DNA of 64,000 nt from Naumovozyma dairenensis CBS 421 (GCF_000227115.2 NC_016486.1:62001-126000), one strand, 5' to 3'. Counted from the stretch's first letter, positions 10,104 through 21,808 are shown. Notes: generated by a model not told the origin, from the letters alone. Numbers and translations: made by a program.

Positions 10104-11810
10104 ATGAATTCTGCTGCCGGTATCCATATCAAAAGAGAACATGATTCTTCATTAGAAGATGATTTCAATGATCTCTCCATCAACAACCCTAATGCTAACG
10201 ATAAGGTTAACAATAACACTTACGGCAATGGTAATAGTAATGGTAATGGTAATGGTAATGGTAATGGTAATGGTCTCCCATTTCCTCCTGCCTCTGCTAA
10301 TGTAACAAATCAACAAAAACCCATTAAACAATCTCCAAGTGTAGAAGATGCAAACATTCAACATCAATTACACAATGTACCAGATCATAATTATCCTAAT
10401 CATTCTCCTGCTGTTTATAATCAAGAAGTACCAACTCAACCTGATTTGAAAATTATTCATCGTCAATTAGATGGATACGTTGGATTTGCTAATTTACCAA
10501 AACAATGGCATAGGAAATCTATTCAAAAAGGATTCAATTTGAATATCTTATGTGTTGGACAATCTGGTCTTGGTAAGACTACTTTAATTAATTCTTTATT
10601 CAATTCGACATTCAATGATAACAATAACAATAATGATGAAAGTGAGGAAAATACTGATTCATTAAATGAAACAAATGATAATGAATCTCAAATTGAAGAT
10701 GAAGATGAAAATGAACAAGATGATAATGACGAAAAAACAAACGATAACGCTCTAAAGATCAAGACTTCATCTACTATTATTGAAGAAAATGGTGTCATTT
10801 TGAAATTGAATATCATAGATACACCAGGTTTCGGTGATTCTATTGATAATTCAAATGGTTGGAATCCAATAATTGATGAAATTAATTCAAGATTTGATCA
10901 ATATCTTGATCAAGAAAATAAAATTAATAGATCAATGAGTAATTCAATCAATAATATAAGTGGTATTAATAATGATGATATGAGAATTCATGCTTGTCTT
11001 TATTTCATTGAACCAACTGGTCATTTCTTAAAACCATTAGATTTAGAATTTTGTTCCAAAATTCATAAAAAATGTAATTTAATACCACTTATTTCAAAAT
11101 CAGATATCCTAACAGATGATGAAATATTACAATTTAAGAAAAGAATTACACACCAATTAATCGATTCCAATATTGAACTTTTCAAACCACCAATTTATAA
11201 ATTAGATGATGATGAAACTTCAACAATGGCTTCTAAATTATATGAATCTTTACCATATGCTATTGTTGGTTCAACAAATCTTGTGACAAATGCAAAGGGT
11301 GAAACTGTAAGAGGTCGTCAATATCCATGGGGTATCATTGAAATAGATAATAGTAATCATTCTGATTTTAATATGTTACGTGATTTATTAATTAGAAATT
11401 ATTTGGAAGAATTACGTGAAAGAACAAATAATGAATTATATGAAAATTATAGATCTGAAAAATTAATTAAATTAGGTATTAAACAAGATAATACTGTCTT
11501 TAAAGAATTTGATCCACAAGCAAGACAATTGGAGGAAACACAATTACATGAAGCTAAATTAGCTAAATTAGAATCTGAAATGAAAAGTGTTTTCCAACAA
11601 AAAGTTTCTGAAAAGGAGAAAAAATTACAAAAATCTGAAACTGAATTATTTGCAAGACATAAAGAAATGAAGGAAAAATTACAAAAGCAATTAAAAGCTT
11701 TAGAAGAAAAGAAACATCAATTAGAAATGTCAATATCAAATCAAGGATCTTCATCTCCAATTCAACAACAACAACACCAACAACAGAAGAAAAAAGGTTT
11801 CTTACGTTAG
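10104..11810 (+). CDS. CDC3: Septin Cdc3
   Basis: 568 aa. After a disordered ~125-residue N-terminus with a short Gly-Asn repeat comes the family block GYVGFANLPKQWHRKSIQKG, then the septin GTPase domain: P-loop GQSGLGKT (about residue 152), G3 DTPGFGD (about 239), G4-like SKSD (about 331), and the septin unique element near RNYLEELRERTNNELYENYR. The C-terminal coiled coil (about 480-545) and the tail KKKGFLR match S. cerevisiae Cdc3 (520 aa) almost word for word. Cdc3 is a core subunit of septin rods in the bud-neck ring, where it scaffolds cytokinesis. A roughly 55-residue acidic, Asn-rich insert sits between the P-loop and the switch region. The G3 motif is the canonical DTPG, whereas I recall DTEG in S. 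cerevisiae. Downstream is a polarisome gene, the same neighbour as in S. cerevisiae (SPH1). Confidence 0.96.
   Translation: MNSAAGIHIKREHDSSLEDDFNDLSINNPNANDKVNNNTYGNGNSNGNGNGNGNGNGLPFPPASANVTNQQKPIKQSPSVEDANIQHQLHNVPDHNYPNHSPAVYNQEVPTQPDLKIIHRQLDGYVGFANLPKQWHRKSIQKGFNLNILCVGQSGLGKTTLINSLFNSTFNDNNNNNDESEENTDSLNETNDNESQIEDEDENEQDDNDEKTNDNALKIKTSSTIIEENGVILKLNIIDTPGFGDSIDNSNGWNPIIDEINSRFDQYLDQENKINRSMSNSINNISGINNDDMRIHACLYFIEPTGHFLKPLDLEFCSKIHKKCNLIPLISKSDILTDDEILQFKKRITHQLIDSNIELFKPPIYKLDDDETSTMASKLYESLPYAIVGSTNLVTNAKGETVRGRQYPWGIIEIDNSNHSDFNMLRDLLIRNYLEELRERTNNELYENYRSEKLIKLGIKQDNTVFKEFDPQARQLEETQLHEAKLAKLESEMKSVFQQKVSEKEKKLQKSETELFARHKEMKEKLQKQLKALEEKKHQLEMSISNQGSSSPIQQQQHQQQKKKGFLR
10228..10275 (+). 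repeat. (GGTAAT)n coding repeat in CDC3
   Basis: About eight hexanucleotide units, one or two imperfect, that encode Gly-Asn dipeptides in the disordered N-terminus of Cdc3. Length variation here would stay in frame. Confidence 0.85.
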
Positions 11811-12578
11811 TCCTCTTTCGCTAGCACTCATGGCAATATATATAAAAAATGATATATATATATATATATATTTGTACAATTTATATTAATTTTATCCCCA
11901 TTAAAACTTCGCTTTAAATGAAAACAAGGATTTACGTGTGAGAGTGAGTGAATATATGTAGCAGTGATCAACCCATCTTCAATTGAACCGCCGTATGGAA
12001 TATATAATTGGACGTTGTAATAAGATAAAGGATTAAAAAAGACTCTCCTTGAACACATAAATAAACAAAGATAAGCTACATATCGTCGATCAAAGTATAC
12101 ACTATTAACTAACAATTACATAATACAATACAATAACATGACAACTCAAGATCAGGACTTTAAATTAACTTCTGATAACTTCTGATTGTCTTATGACACA
12201 ATATCTACGAAACGCGCTCCATTTGAAAACCTCAAAATAAACAGAAACATCTCAAAGAAATAATAATCTCATCATTTTTTTTTTTGGTACATGGAAATTG
12301 ATTTTGAACATTTGTACAATTGGACTGCGAATGATTAGACACCACATATTATCAAGAATAAAATACAGTCTTAAAAAACAAGAGAAGAAGGAAAAATAAA
12401 AAAAGGGAAAAAATATTCATTCTTTCATTATCATTATATTTGTTCTTGGGAAAAAAATAAAAAGCAAAGCAAAGCATACAAAATATTAAAGGATTCTTAA
12501 CCAACCTTCGAAACAACAAAAAAAAAAAAAGAGACAACTATATATAAAACTAGATGAAACATCCAAATAATAACAATC
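11811..12578. other. Intergenic region, CDC3 to SPA2/SPH1
   Basis: About 770 bp of AT-rich sequence with an (AT)n run at about 11850-11870. It holds the CDC3 terminator and the promoter of the next gene. No conserved ORF or RNA seen. Confidence 0.6.
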
Positions 12579-15176
12579 ATGACTACAAAAGATCCTTTTA
12601 GAAACCACTCAATAAGTTCAATTGTTTCCAAACATACATCACAGTTAATGGAAACTGAATTATCACAATATTATAAGAACTTAAATGATTTCTTCCATAA
12701 TAATACTTCTGCGTCACATCATGATAATAACGATGATGATACACATAAGAGATCAAATTCAAAAAGAGCACAAAAGGCAAGAAGTAAATTACTAAAATTA
12801 TCATTACCACAATTATATGAATTATGTACTGACGCCTATGATGAATTACAACGAAGAATTGAATCATCAACTTCCACAAAGAATAATGGAAATAATGGGT
12901 ATCTTTTACCAAAGATGAAATTTCATAATAAGAGAAATCAAGCAAGAGAAAAATTATCAACTTTATCTGAATCAAGATTCGATGATTTATTAGATGATGT
13001 ATTTTTCGAATTGAAAAGAAGACATTATGATACTTTGCTGCCGTCACCTCCTAAAGAAAATGTGAAAAAAGCAAATACTACTCCTACCAAAGCAATTGTG
13101 AATGACAACTCTAATAAGAAAAACCCAACTACCACTACCACTACCACTACAACTACAACTACAACAGCAATTTTACAAACTAGTCTAGTGAAACCAAATA
13201 AAGCCAATATTGATTGGTCTTCTTCTTCGGATGATGAAGGTGAAGATGAAGGTGATGCGTCATTATTATCTCCCACTAACAATAACCATTTGACAACTAA
13301 TCTATTCCATAACAATGGTACTAATGGCAAAGATATGTCAGATTCACATTCAAATATAAGCGATAATAAAAACAATATGATGATAGATCCTATTGAACTT
13401 TCTCCCATGATTATTAAATCTAAAAATTTACATATAAATTCCAAAATTGATGATTATATTAATTCTACAACGTCCGTGGTGGATATAGGAAATTCCAATG
13501 GATTAGGAATAACAAATATTAGTACTAATAATAAACATACTACACCTACTAAAAATAATCATACTACCCATGATAACCATGATGAAAATACACGCGATTT
13601 AGATGCAACAAATGATCGTAGAGCGTCTGTATTATCAAAACGAATCAGGGATTCTAAGATTATATTAGACATCAATAAAGAAATGGCACATTTAACTGAT
13701 AAAAATAACGAATTATCAAAGGAGAATGAACAATTAAAAAATAAATTGTTAGAATTAGAACTTCGCTTGAAAAAGCAACAGGAGATACAAAAATGTCAAG
13801 AACATGTAACGAAATCAAATGTGCAAAATAAAACAAACGAAGTTATGTTTATTAATATAAAGGATATTTCCAAATATGTCAATGAAAAAAATGGTTTGAT
13901 TCCGTGGGATGCTATAACAATCATATATAAACTTTTCAACAACTTCCATGAATTGATGAAAATCTTTGATTCCTCAAATGTGGAAGAGAAAATAAATCCA
14001 ACAGAATTGACGCAAGATTTATTCCAATTGGTCTCTAAATTATCACATAATCTTTCAAGAATATTACTTTTAGTGGACTTACCCATTTTTGAAACTCAAG
14101 TCATTATGGTACGAGCCTGTTTATCACAATTAATCACAACATTACGACATTTCACACTTCATTTAACGTTATTACCACCAATGGTTATTAATTCTTCTAT
14201 GAATGATTTAGTCATGTCATTTGTATCATTAATGGAAGCTTGTAAAATTAGAAATTATAAATCAAATATTATCAATGGTAATCCGAAAATAGATAGTGTT
14301 AAGACCAACGAAAATGAACAAGACTTGATCAAGACTCCAAATTTTATACAAGGAACATCGTTCGGAAACAACAACACGTCTACAACTACTTCCTCGACAC
14401 CACAGCAACAACACGAATCAAAACATGATAAGCCGTTGAAGATTACACAAAAAGCAAACTCATCTTCACAATCATCATTCAATATAACAAATTCTGAACA
14501 AGATGATACAAATCGTGGTGTTGGGAAAATACCGTCAAATAACAAGATATTCCAATCTATGATATCTTTATCAAGTAAAGATATGCTCCTTCATACTAAT
14601 GATGATGAGTTGATAGATAATAATGATATTATACCCAATGGCACGATCAAAATGGGATTACAAATTCAAGAGGAAAAACTTCCCTTGAATTTGAATTCCA
14701 CAAAGCATTCGAAAGAGCCTCATGCTGTTAAAGAAATATTAAACAATATAGAGGCAGACGCAATGGATACCATTGAATATGTACAAAAATTATTAGAGAA
14801 TATCAAATATTCCAATATTTCTCTAATTGATATTGAAAAAGATTGTTATATGCTTATGGATACTATTAAACAAATGCTACGGTTTACTGATTTCATCATT
14901 AACCATAACGAAATTATACGACGTAATGATGAAGGAGAAGACGGAACACTGAGGGAAAATTTCCAATGGATTGTAACAAGCTTGAAGGATTGTAATTCAA
15001 GAATGACGACATTGTTAGTGGGTAATTCTGAATTGGTCAACACAAAGGAGGGACCGCAAGAAAATGATGTCATTATTGATACCAAATTTAAACAAAGCTT
15101 GGCAGGAGTTTCCTTTGACATAGCGAAATGTACAAAAGAATTAATTAAAGCAATCAGAAATTTTGCAGTTCTGTAG
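12579..15176 (+). CDS. SPH1: Polarisome scaffold, Spa2/Sph1 family
   Basis: 865 aa. The N-terminus has the two tandem Spa2 homology repeats (about 65-92, RSKLLKLSLPQLYELCTDAY, and about 120-147, REKLSTLSESRFDDLLDDVF). A central Asn/Thr-rich region includes a poly-Thr run, then a coiled coil (about 365-405) and a conserved C-terminal helical region (LPWDAI-like GLIPWDAITIIYK, about 440-560, and the last ~130 residues). Spa2 and Sph1 are bud-tip scaffolds that bind the MAPK kinases of the wall-integrity and mating pathways and help localise formin Bni1. Its length is between S. cerevisiae Sph1 (661 aa) and Spa2 (1,466 aa). The flanks CDC3 and MRPL15 match the SPH1 locus, while SSA matches the SPA2 locus, so the symbol reflects nearest neighbours only; this may be the single survivor of the pair. 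Confidence 0.82.
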   Translation: MTTKDPFRNHSISSIVSKHTSQLMETELSQYYKNLNDFFHNNTSASHHDNNDDDTHKRSNSKRAQKARSKLLKLSLPQLYELCTDAYDELQRRIESSTSTKNNGNNGYLLPKMKFHNKRNQAREKLSTLSESRFDDLLDDVFFELKRRHYDTLLPSPPKENVKKANTTPTKAIVNDNSNKKNPTTTTTTTTTTTTTAILQTSLVKPNKANIDWSSSSDDEGEDEGDASLLSPTNNNHLTTNLFHNNGTNGKDMSDSHSNISDNKNNMMIDPIELSPMIIKSKNLHINSKIDDYINSTTSVVDIGNSNGLGITNISTNNKHTTPTKNNHTTHDNHDENTRDLDATNDRRASVLSKRIRDSKIILDINKEMAHLTDKNNELSKENEQLKNKLLELELRLKKQQEIQKCQEHVTKSNVQNKTNEVMFINIKDISKYVNEKNGLIPWDAITIIYKLFNNFHELMKIFDSSNVEEKINPTELTQDLFQLVSKLSHNLSRILLLVDLPIFETQVIMVRACLSQLITTLRHFTLHLTLLPPMVINSSMNDLVMSFVSLMEACKIRNYKSNIINGNPKIDSVKTNENEQDLIKTPNFIQGTSFGNNNTSTTTSSTPQQQHESKHDKPLKITQKANSSSQSSFNITNSEQDDTNRGVGKIPSNNKIFQSMISLSSKDMLLHTNDDELIDNNDIIPNGTIKMGLQIQEEKLPLNLNSTKHSKEPHAVKEILNNIEADAMDTIEYVQKLLENIKYSNISLIDIEKDCYMLMDTIKQMLRFTDFIINHNEIIRRNDEGEDGTLRENFQWIVTSLKDCNSRMTTLLVGNSELVNTKEGPQENDVIIDTKFKQSLAGVSFDIAKCTKELIKAIRNFAVL

Positions 15177-15317
15177 TTATTGAAAAAAATCATAGGACTC
15201 ATATAAAAGAAAGACCAATGGGATTGTTTTTGCTTTATATACATCATAGGTATACTCTATATATTTACACGATTACTTTTTTTTCTTTTATAAATTCTTA
15301 TATTACTGTTATTTGAA

Positions 15318-16100
15318 CTATACTTGTTTCTCATTTTGAGCTGTATTATTAAACATATCATTCGTAATATCAATCAAGCTTGGAGTCGTTAGAGATGGAG
15401 ATTTTTTTGAGGATGTCGTTGAAGATGGCAATAGAGTATTAATAAATTCAATAGTCTTTTGTTCCCCATTAGTTATCAATATGGCGCCAATGATTGAATT
15501 CAAAATAGTAGATAAAACAGTGGCTTCCCCATTAAAAGTATCAATTTGTTGATCAGTATCAATGGGGATTATACTGTTTGAATCTCTCTTCTTCCAAAAG
15601 ATGTATTTTTCCAATCCGATTGATTTTATATATGTCGATAGAGTATCTTTCGAAACCAAAGATCTATTAAAGGGAGTTCCCAATGCTCTTAAATTAATAT
15701 TCTGTTCAGTATTACTTCGAATTGAGAAAACTGAAGCTCTAAACTTCAAGAATTGTGATCCTAAAAGATTTAATTTTTCATTATAAGGTTTTGTACCATG
15801 AGCAAATGATTTATGAGTCAAACATTGTAAAAGAATATTATTTGGTATGGAAATATTTAAATTTTCCAAATTTAATTTCTTATTAATATCATTGAAAAAT
15901 TTAGAATCTGTGGCATTGGCTTTGCCATCAACTTCAGTATATGATAATCCATGAGGGTTAACTAAGTACGTCTTAGGATCTCTTTTCAGACCTTGAATTC
16001 TTGAACCTGAATGGAGATACGTTATAATGTTTCTAGTTTGGTATTTGGCACCGAGGGACCTTATTCTTGAGAGAGAAGCCAACTGTCTTTCAAGCAACAT
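15318..16100 (-). CDS. MRPL15: Mitochondrial large ribosomal subunit protein MrpL15 (mL57)
   Basis: 260 aa from the first ATG at 16100; the frame is open further upstream but only from a TTG. The start gives a basic, hydroxylated N-terminus (LLERQLASLSRIRSLGAKYQTRN) that looks like a mitochondrial presequence. The body matches the yeast MrpL15 family, which has a degenerate RNase III-like fold without the catalytic acidic residues (ILLQCLTHKSFAHGTKPYNEKLNLLGSQFL, then TYIKSIGLEKYIFWKK and TVLSTILNSIIGAILITNG). S. cerevisiae MrpL15 has 253 aa. It converges on the SPA2/SPH1 gene, the same arrangement as YLR312W-A next to SPH1. Confidence 0.88.
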   Translation of the reverse strand: MLLERQLASLSRIRSLGAKYQTRNIITYLHSGSRIQGLKRDPKTYLVNPHGLSYTEVDGKANATDSKFFNDINKKLNLENLNISIPNNILLQCLTHKSFAHGTKPYNEKLNLLGSQFLKFRASVFSIRSNTEQNINLRALGTPFNRSLVSKDTLSTYIKSIGLEKYIFWKKRDSNSIIPIDTDQQIDTFNGEATVLSTILNSIIGAILITNGEQKTIEFINTLLPSSTTSSKKSPSLTTPSLIDITNDMFNNTAQNEKQV

Positions 16101-18141
16101 GATGATGTATTGCGGGTATGGATATGAATAATGAGGTTCGTTTGCCAACAAGATCAGTCACTCCATTTGTTCTTCCCAATATAAAGGTGAAGTTCAATAA
16201 GTAAAATGTTAAATCGTGCGTTCTCGTCATATAAGTTTGTTCGCTTCGCCTTTAACTTCGAAAATATCATTAAGAATAACGAGCGTCTCAGTAAAGAAGA
16301 ACAATTTTATATATATATATTACAGGAGAAGAGACATAAAAAAAATTGGTACCGCATTCATATTGCCTATGTCCTTAAGTGTCGATCCATCGTTCTTCAA
16401 TAGGATTGCAAAACCGTAACTCTCTGCACACTAATGAGCTCAATGTCCCATGTCCAGCTTAACGATCAGTTGCCTTGATATGCTGTACATAACCGACAGT
16501 ACTCGCTGGCAATAAGTTACATGATTCATGGCGAGTTCTCGTTTGCCCTACACAACTAAAAATTTTGACCGCTAAATGGACCGAATTTGTGACAGAGATA
16601 TAAACGTTTGGTATAGACCCCTTCCATTTGAGATTGTATACTAACTGCATACTTGATTAAGAAAAAAAAATCATCGTATACATTAACTTGGATATGATTA
16701 TACTATATTATCTACTGATGTTGGTTGTTTAGTGAGGTAGAGGTGTTGATTTATATCGTTGGGTTCAGTTTGGGAAACAGTGAAATCTAGTTGAAGAGTA
16801 TAACGAATATCTACACAATGAGGTTTGTTTAAACGTAGTAAGGTTAAATCTGTCTAATGTTTCCATATTTTTGTGTAAGATTGCTTTAAACATTTGTGGA
16901 TAAAAAATATATATCAAGTAAAGGGCGACACTTAAATTTGAAAACGGTGGAAGATGTAGCTTCTCTGGGAGTTATTCACACTCCAGCTTTGATCTTCTTG
17001 AGATTACCGTAATGAGACTTGTTACAGGTATATGGAAGTGTCCTGAAATATTTTGTGGTCAAGTTGTAGGTCCCATTTTGAATGTGGAGAAACGAGAACC
17101 AGGATAAGACCGCGCTGAAAATAGGTTATCTAAAGTTACTAATATCTACAGAATAGAAGTCTTGATATTCTTCATTCATAGCTTATAAAATTTTACCAAA
17201 AAGTTAAGGCCTTTTACACTTATAGAAATATGGATATCTGACTTATCGCACCATGTATTTCTGTTCTTCATCCGTCGTAAATATTTGAGACCCAGTAAAT
17301 TATAAATATTTAGTATTCTACATTCAAGGAACGTCGTCGTACAGGGGTTACCTGGATTTAGATGTTTCCTTCTGTATAATATCTTATAAGAATTCAATAA
17401 TCTGCACATGTAGAACATGATTTTCCCTTATTGGGAACTCTTGAATAATATCCAGTAGATAATTTCATTCCATTTTACTATATAATATCCATGCTGACGC
17501 AAACGTTTACTTCTCGTCTATAATTCTCCGTGTCCTGTATGCGGTGGACGGCATGAGTATTGTGAAAACCGCGGACCTTTCGGTCAGAAATAAAATATAT
17601 AATTATTGTGTCGCAGAAAGCTGGCGCCATTTTTGATGTCACAAACATCCCAGATAGTGGCCAAAAAAAAGGGGACAACATTACATGCTTTTGTAGGCAC
17701 TTTTATCGTGCACTCTACTCAGTCGTTCACGTGCAGCTGACAAAATCTGGAACCATAGACTACGTAAGAGTTATTTTGTGGTAATAGTTAACGATCATTT
17801 ATAATTATACATACGGTAATTTCTCACGTAATACACAATCGGGCCCTTCAAACAATTGTTGCAAGGGAACCCTTCCTGTTACTTCAAAAAATGGAAGAAG
17901 TAGCACACAAGTATACTTTACTTCCTTGTTGGTACAGGCTCTCACTCAAAACAAGCCATTCTTTCTAATATAAGATATAGAACTAACTAAAAGCTGGAAA
18001 TCGTAACATCATCAATCATTCAAATAGTATACTATCTAAAGAAAGACGTATTACTTTATTCAACGGAAGAGCAACAGAAGAACACAAGGTAGAAATAGTC
18101 CTATACATACAAAACAAGCTACAAAAGAAAATAAACTAAAT
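16101..18141. other. Intergenic region, MRPL15 to ATG39-like gene
   Basis: Two kilobases between divergent genes. I see only short spurious ORFs, no tRNA and no clear transposon end. An imperfect palindrome at 17844-17867 (12-bp half-sites CCCTTCAAACAA and TTGTTGCAAGGG, two mismatches) lies about 275 bp upstream of the ATG39-like gene and could be a dimer-bound regulatory site. TATA-like and A-rich leader sequence precede 18142. Confidence 0.5.
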
Positions 18142-19932
18142 ATGAGTGCTTTTTCCTTTTCTTCATCGGATTCTGAAATAGGAGAGAAATGGGTTCCAGA
18201 TGCAGTGCAAGGAAAGCATAACGGCAACGATCATCCGGATCATTCGGATTCTGATGGTCAACTTAGTGATAAATGGAATATGATTGATGTAGATATTAAA
18301 GAAGGTGTTGGTTCCAATGATGATGATAAGATGAAGGCTTTTAGGGTAACTTCGGCTGAGTCTACTTCAGAGTGTTTACAATACAATGATAACTATGATT
18401 CACTTTCTCCAACTTCTTCTCATTCCCGTTCGGAGTATTCTTCTTCCGCCTCGGACTCCGGATCCGCCTCCGAACCATCATCTTCCGATACCGTCTCTTC
18501 TTCAAATAGTTCTGCTGTTTTATTAGAATTATCTTCAATGTCAAATGAAAATGATGCTGATATTTTATCAAATACGAGCAGTGATGACTCGTCGTCTATT
18601 GCTGTCTCGAATACTGCTTTTAATAATAATATTAATAACGGTAATAATAAAGAAAATGGCCCTAATTTTATAGAGAAACTTTCAACTTCTCGTGATACTT
18701 TAGTGAACCCCATGAATAATAATGCTGAAAGAAACACTAATAGGATGGGAGGAGCAATAGCAGTAAAACCAACGTCTAGTAAGAATAATAGACCAAATTA
18801 TGGGGTTTCTGATTTATTAGAACTTTCCTCTCCTCCAACTTATCAACACTTATTCCAACCAAATACTAACAAGTCACAACATTTAAATTCACCTGGATTT
18901 GGTACAGCTCTAGATTCAACTTTCTGTTCTCCTTCAGACATTTCACTTAGATTTAATTCATACCTGGGTGGTCAACCCATAGGATCAACCGCCTATTATG
19001 AGTCGATTAATGCACCTTCTATGGCAAAGATGGGTACGGAATACAAGCCACCTTTATTGGGAAAATCCAGAGAATCAACTTGTTGTTCACCATCTCTAAC
19101 GAAGACGGGTCTAGGATATGATCAACCATATTTACCAACAAAAAACTCAGTCTCACAAAATTCTAAATTCACTACTTATGGTAATGATAATGAGAAATAT
19201 TCTTCCATGCATAAAATAACTGAACGTCAAATTAGATACGAAAAAGATAAAAGGGATAAGAAAATCTTTTGTTTAACTGCATTAGTATATTTATTGGGGT
19301 TCATACTATCTTATATTATCATTTTCAAATATTTTGAAGTCACTTTATTTAGAATGTTCAACAAAAATAATGATAATACCAACAACAATAACAATGATCT
19401 TTTCAAATTAACCAAAAGTAATAAAGTTTGGTCGTCCACAAATGGGAAATATTTCGTTGATTTTGATAAAAAATATGCATATCGAGTAAATAATGAAAAT
19501 GATTTGAAAAATCATTGGTTTAAGATGAAAATACTTTGGTATGAAACAAAATTGAAGATTATGGATCAAAATACTTTAAATTCAATGCTACAAAATTGTC
19601 AAAATTTTGGGAATAAATTATCAATTAAAGCTATGGAATCTTACAACTTTTTCAAATTATATGGTATAAAGACAAATAAAATCATTTCCAAATCCATGAA
19701 AGATTATTATAATAAGCAATTAAATCCATTTTATCAATCATCAAATAAAATTGTGAGAAGATTTTTCAAAATTCATTACAAGGCTATGGAAACATATTCA
19801 GTTAAGATGTATAAATTAATGAATAAATCATTAGAATCAACAATTAAGTATCAATTGAAACCATTCTATCTATCCATGTCCAAATTAGTTACGAAAAACT
19901 ATAAACCTTTATTGTGGAAAAAAATATTATGA
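18142..19932 (+). CDS. ATG39: Atg39-like nuclear-envelope autophagy receptor
   Basis: 596 aa. A long Ser/Asp-rich disordered N-terminus (1-370), one transmembrane helix (about 374-397, FCLTALVYLLGFILSYIIIF), and a ~200-residue C-terminal region with several repeated amphipathic helices rich in Lys, Tyr, Phe and Asn. This is the layout of S. cerevisiae Atg39 (YLR312C, 398 aa): cytosolic Atg8/Atg11-binding N-terminus, outer nuclear membrane anchor, and perinuclear-space helices that grip the inner membrane during nucleophagy. A candidate Atg8-interacting motif is WNMI at 45-48, preceded by acidic D43. Position between MRPL15 and CDC25 is exactly that of ATG39. Sequence similarity in this family is weak, so the call leans on order and architecture. 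The protein is about 200 residues longer than the S. cerevisiae one. Confidence 0.75.
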   Translation: MSAFSFSSSDSEIGEKWVPDAVQGKHNGNDHPDHSDSDGQLSDKWNMIDVDIKEGVGSNDDDKMKAFRVTSAESTSECLQYNDNYDSLSPTSSHSRSEYSSSASDSGSASEPSSSDTVSSSNSSAVLLELSSMSNENDADILSNTSSDDSSSIAVSNTAFNNNINNGNNKENGPNFIEKLSTSRDTLVNPMNNNAERNTNRMGGAIAVKPTSSKNNRPNYGVSDLLELSSPPTYQHLFQPNTNKSQHLNSPGFGTALDSTFCSPSDISLRFNSYLGGQPIGSTAYYESINAPSMAKMGTEYKPPLLGKSRESTCCSPSLTKTGLGYDQPYLPTKNSVSQNSKFTTYGNDNEKYSSMHKITERQIRYEKDKRDKKIFCLTALVYLLGFILSYIIIFKYFEVTLFRMFNKNNDNTNNNNNDLFKLTKSNKVWSSTNGKYFVDFDKKYAYRVNNENDLKNHWFKMKILWYETKLKIMDQNTLNSMLQNCQNFGNKLSIKAMESYNFFKLYGIKTNKIISKSMKDYYNKQLNPFYQSSNKIVRRFFKIHYKAMETYSVKMYKLMNKSLESTIKYQLKPFYLSMSKLVTKNYKPLLWKKIL

Positions 19933-21320
19933 AATCAAATAAAAATTTTATGAAACAAGTTCAAGATATTACTAAATATTCTCTCAATATCATGGAAAAA
20001 AATGCCAAGAAATGCTAGGCTTTTCTGTATCTTTTGTTTTTACCCTTCCCGTCCCTCCCCATTTTTTGTTGTCAACAATGTTTGCTAGAAAATGAATAAT
20101 CTACCCTGCTCTTGTTATCTGGCTGTTTTAACTTATTATCTATATTCTTGTCCGGCTTTTTTTGGCCCGTTTTTCCTACCATAATTCTACTCTCATATAG
20201 TTTTATTAAATATATATATTCTTCTTCTTACTTAATAAGTTGTATATTCTCTCTTTATTGTTTCCATTCAAATTTATAAAATCTTTCCAAAAAGAAGATA
20301 TTGGGTTAAAAACTGTATATATAAGTCATGAATCTTCCCTTCGAAACTGACACGGAACACATTTCATTCATATTTAAAACTGTACGTGTGTACTGTACGT
20401 ATGTATATAGAGAGTCTATAATAAGAGGTCATCTCGGACGATGAAGATAATCATTTCCGGGTATTTTGTGAGTTTGTTTTTTTTTGTTGTTTGTTTTCTT
20501 CCTTCCTTCTTTCCCTGAAGTGAAGTGAAGTGTTTAAGTGAAGCGTTAAAAGGTTTTTTTTTTTTTTTCAAGTTTTGGCGGGAGGAAGGGAGAGGAAAGC
20601 CTGGAGAAGACCCTAAAGACCCTCCTCCCGCGTATAGGTAGCACGTAGGTAGTAATACCCACCTATGTACCGTTTAGGGAAGGAAGGCAGTCTGTGGGGG
20701 GATGGGTGGGTGCGGGAGATCTAATTTACGTTGCGTTACGTTACGTTACGTTACGAGAACTGTGGTGTGTGGGTTTCTTTCTTTGTTTGTTTCCCTCGGT
20801 GGTCTTCTCCTGTCGTGACGTTTGGTTGTTGTCCGTGGATTGGATTACCCGTGGCGGGTCGGGTATTATTATTACGTATAATTATTATGCGTATGCGCGG
20901 ATGTTTGTATTGTATAATTTTATTCTGAGGATATAGTCGAGTCTGGTCGAGTCCATTGTAGTGGAGTGTAGCGTAGTGTAGTTGCTTCACGTAGTGTGCT
21001 GGAATAACAAAAGATCTCCTCTGAAACTTGGAGGCCTTCGTCGTGGATCAATCCTTTAGAGGGTATCATCGAATAACAGATAGTCAAGTAAGCGCCATAG
21101 ATAGATACTGTGATCCATACACACAATACCAGAACTGGATTAGATTAGCTTCATCTCTAACTGATTCTATCGAGGCTACCGCAGAAAAGAAAAGAAAAGA
21201 AAAGAAAGGCAAAGAAACCGAGATCTGTATATATCTGTCCTTTTCATTAAGTACAGGGGGCCCCAATACCAAACGAAGCATACACATACATATACACATA
21301 AACATACTATAATAATATAT
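19933..21320. other. Intergenic region and CDC25 promoter
   Basis: About 1.4 kb. It holds a TTACCCG Reb1-type site at 20845-20851, a pentamer repeat (TTACG, six units with one variant) at 20726-20755, GAAGT repeats near 20518, and an AAAAG repeat near 21185-21207 in the likely leader. No gene is supported; the ORFs here are short and repeat-driven. Confidence 0.55.
20845..20851 (+). promoter_or_regulatory. Reb1-type site
   Basis: TTACCCG matches the core site of the general regulatory factor Reb1. It lies about 470 bp upstream of CDC25 and would keep the promoter nucleosome-free. Confidence 0.45.
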
Positions 21321-21776
21321 ATGTCCTCGGATAATAATTCATTATCTATACCTAAGGATATTATAGAAGGTGTCATGGTTGATGATACCGCAGAGACCCA
21401 ACATAATCATCATCGTCGATCGTTATCTCCAAGTTTACCAATATGTACTACTACTACATCAAAATCATCGATAACCTCGAATAAGTCTACTTCGACATCT
21501 TCAACAAATAATAATAACAATTATAATAGCAATCATGCAACTTTGACTAATGTCCGACCTATCGATGTCGTAGTGGCACTATACGATTTTTATGATTCCA
21601 ATTCGACTTCTTCATCTTCATCTTCTATTAATAATGGAACGAATAATAATAACCATCATCATCATAGCATTCATAATAATAGTACAACTAACAAACATCT
21701 TTCCTTTCAACAAGGTGATACCATTTATGTCTTAAATAAAAATAGTTCAGGTTGGTGGGACGGTCTTTTAATAATG

Positions 21777-21808
<32 letters not shown>

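Noticed and set aside
20694..21376. Several ORFs of 65-94 aa upstream of CDC25
   Set aside because: They overlap on both strands, span TTACG and AAAAG repeats, and match no known protein.
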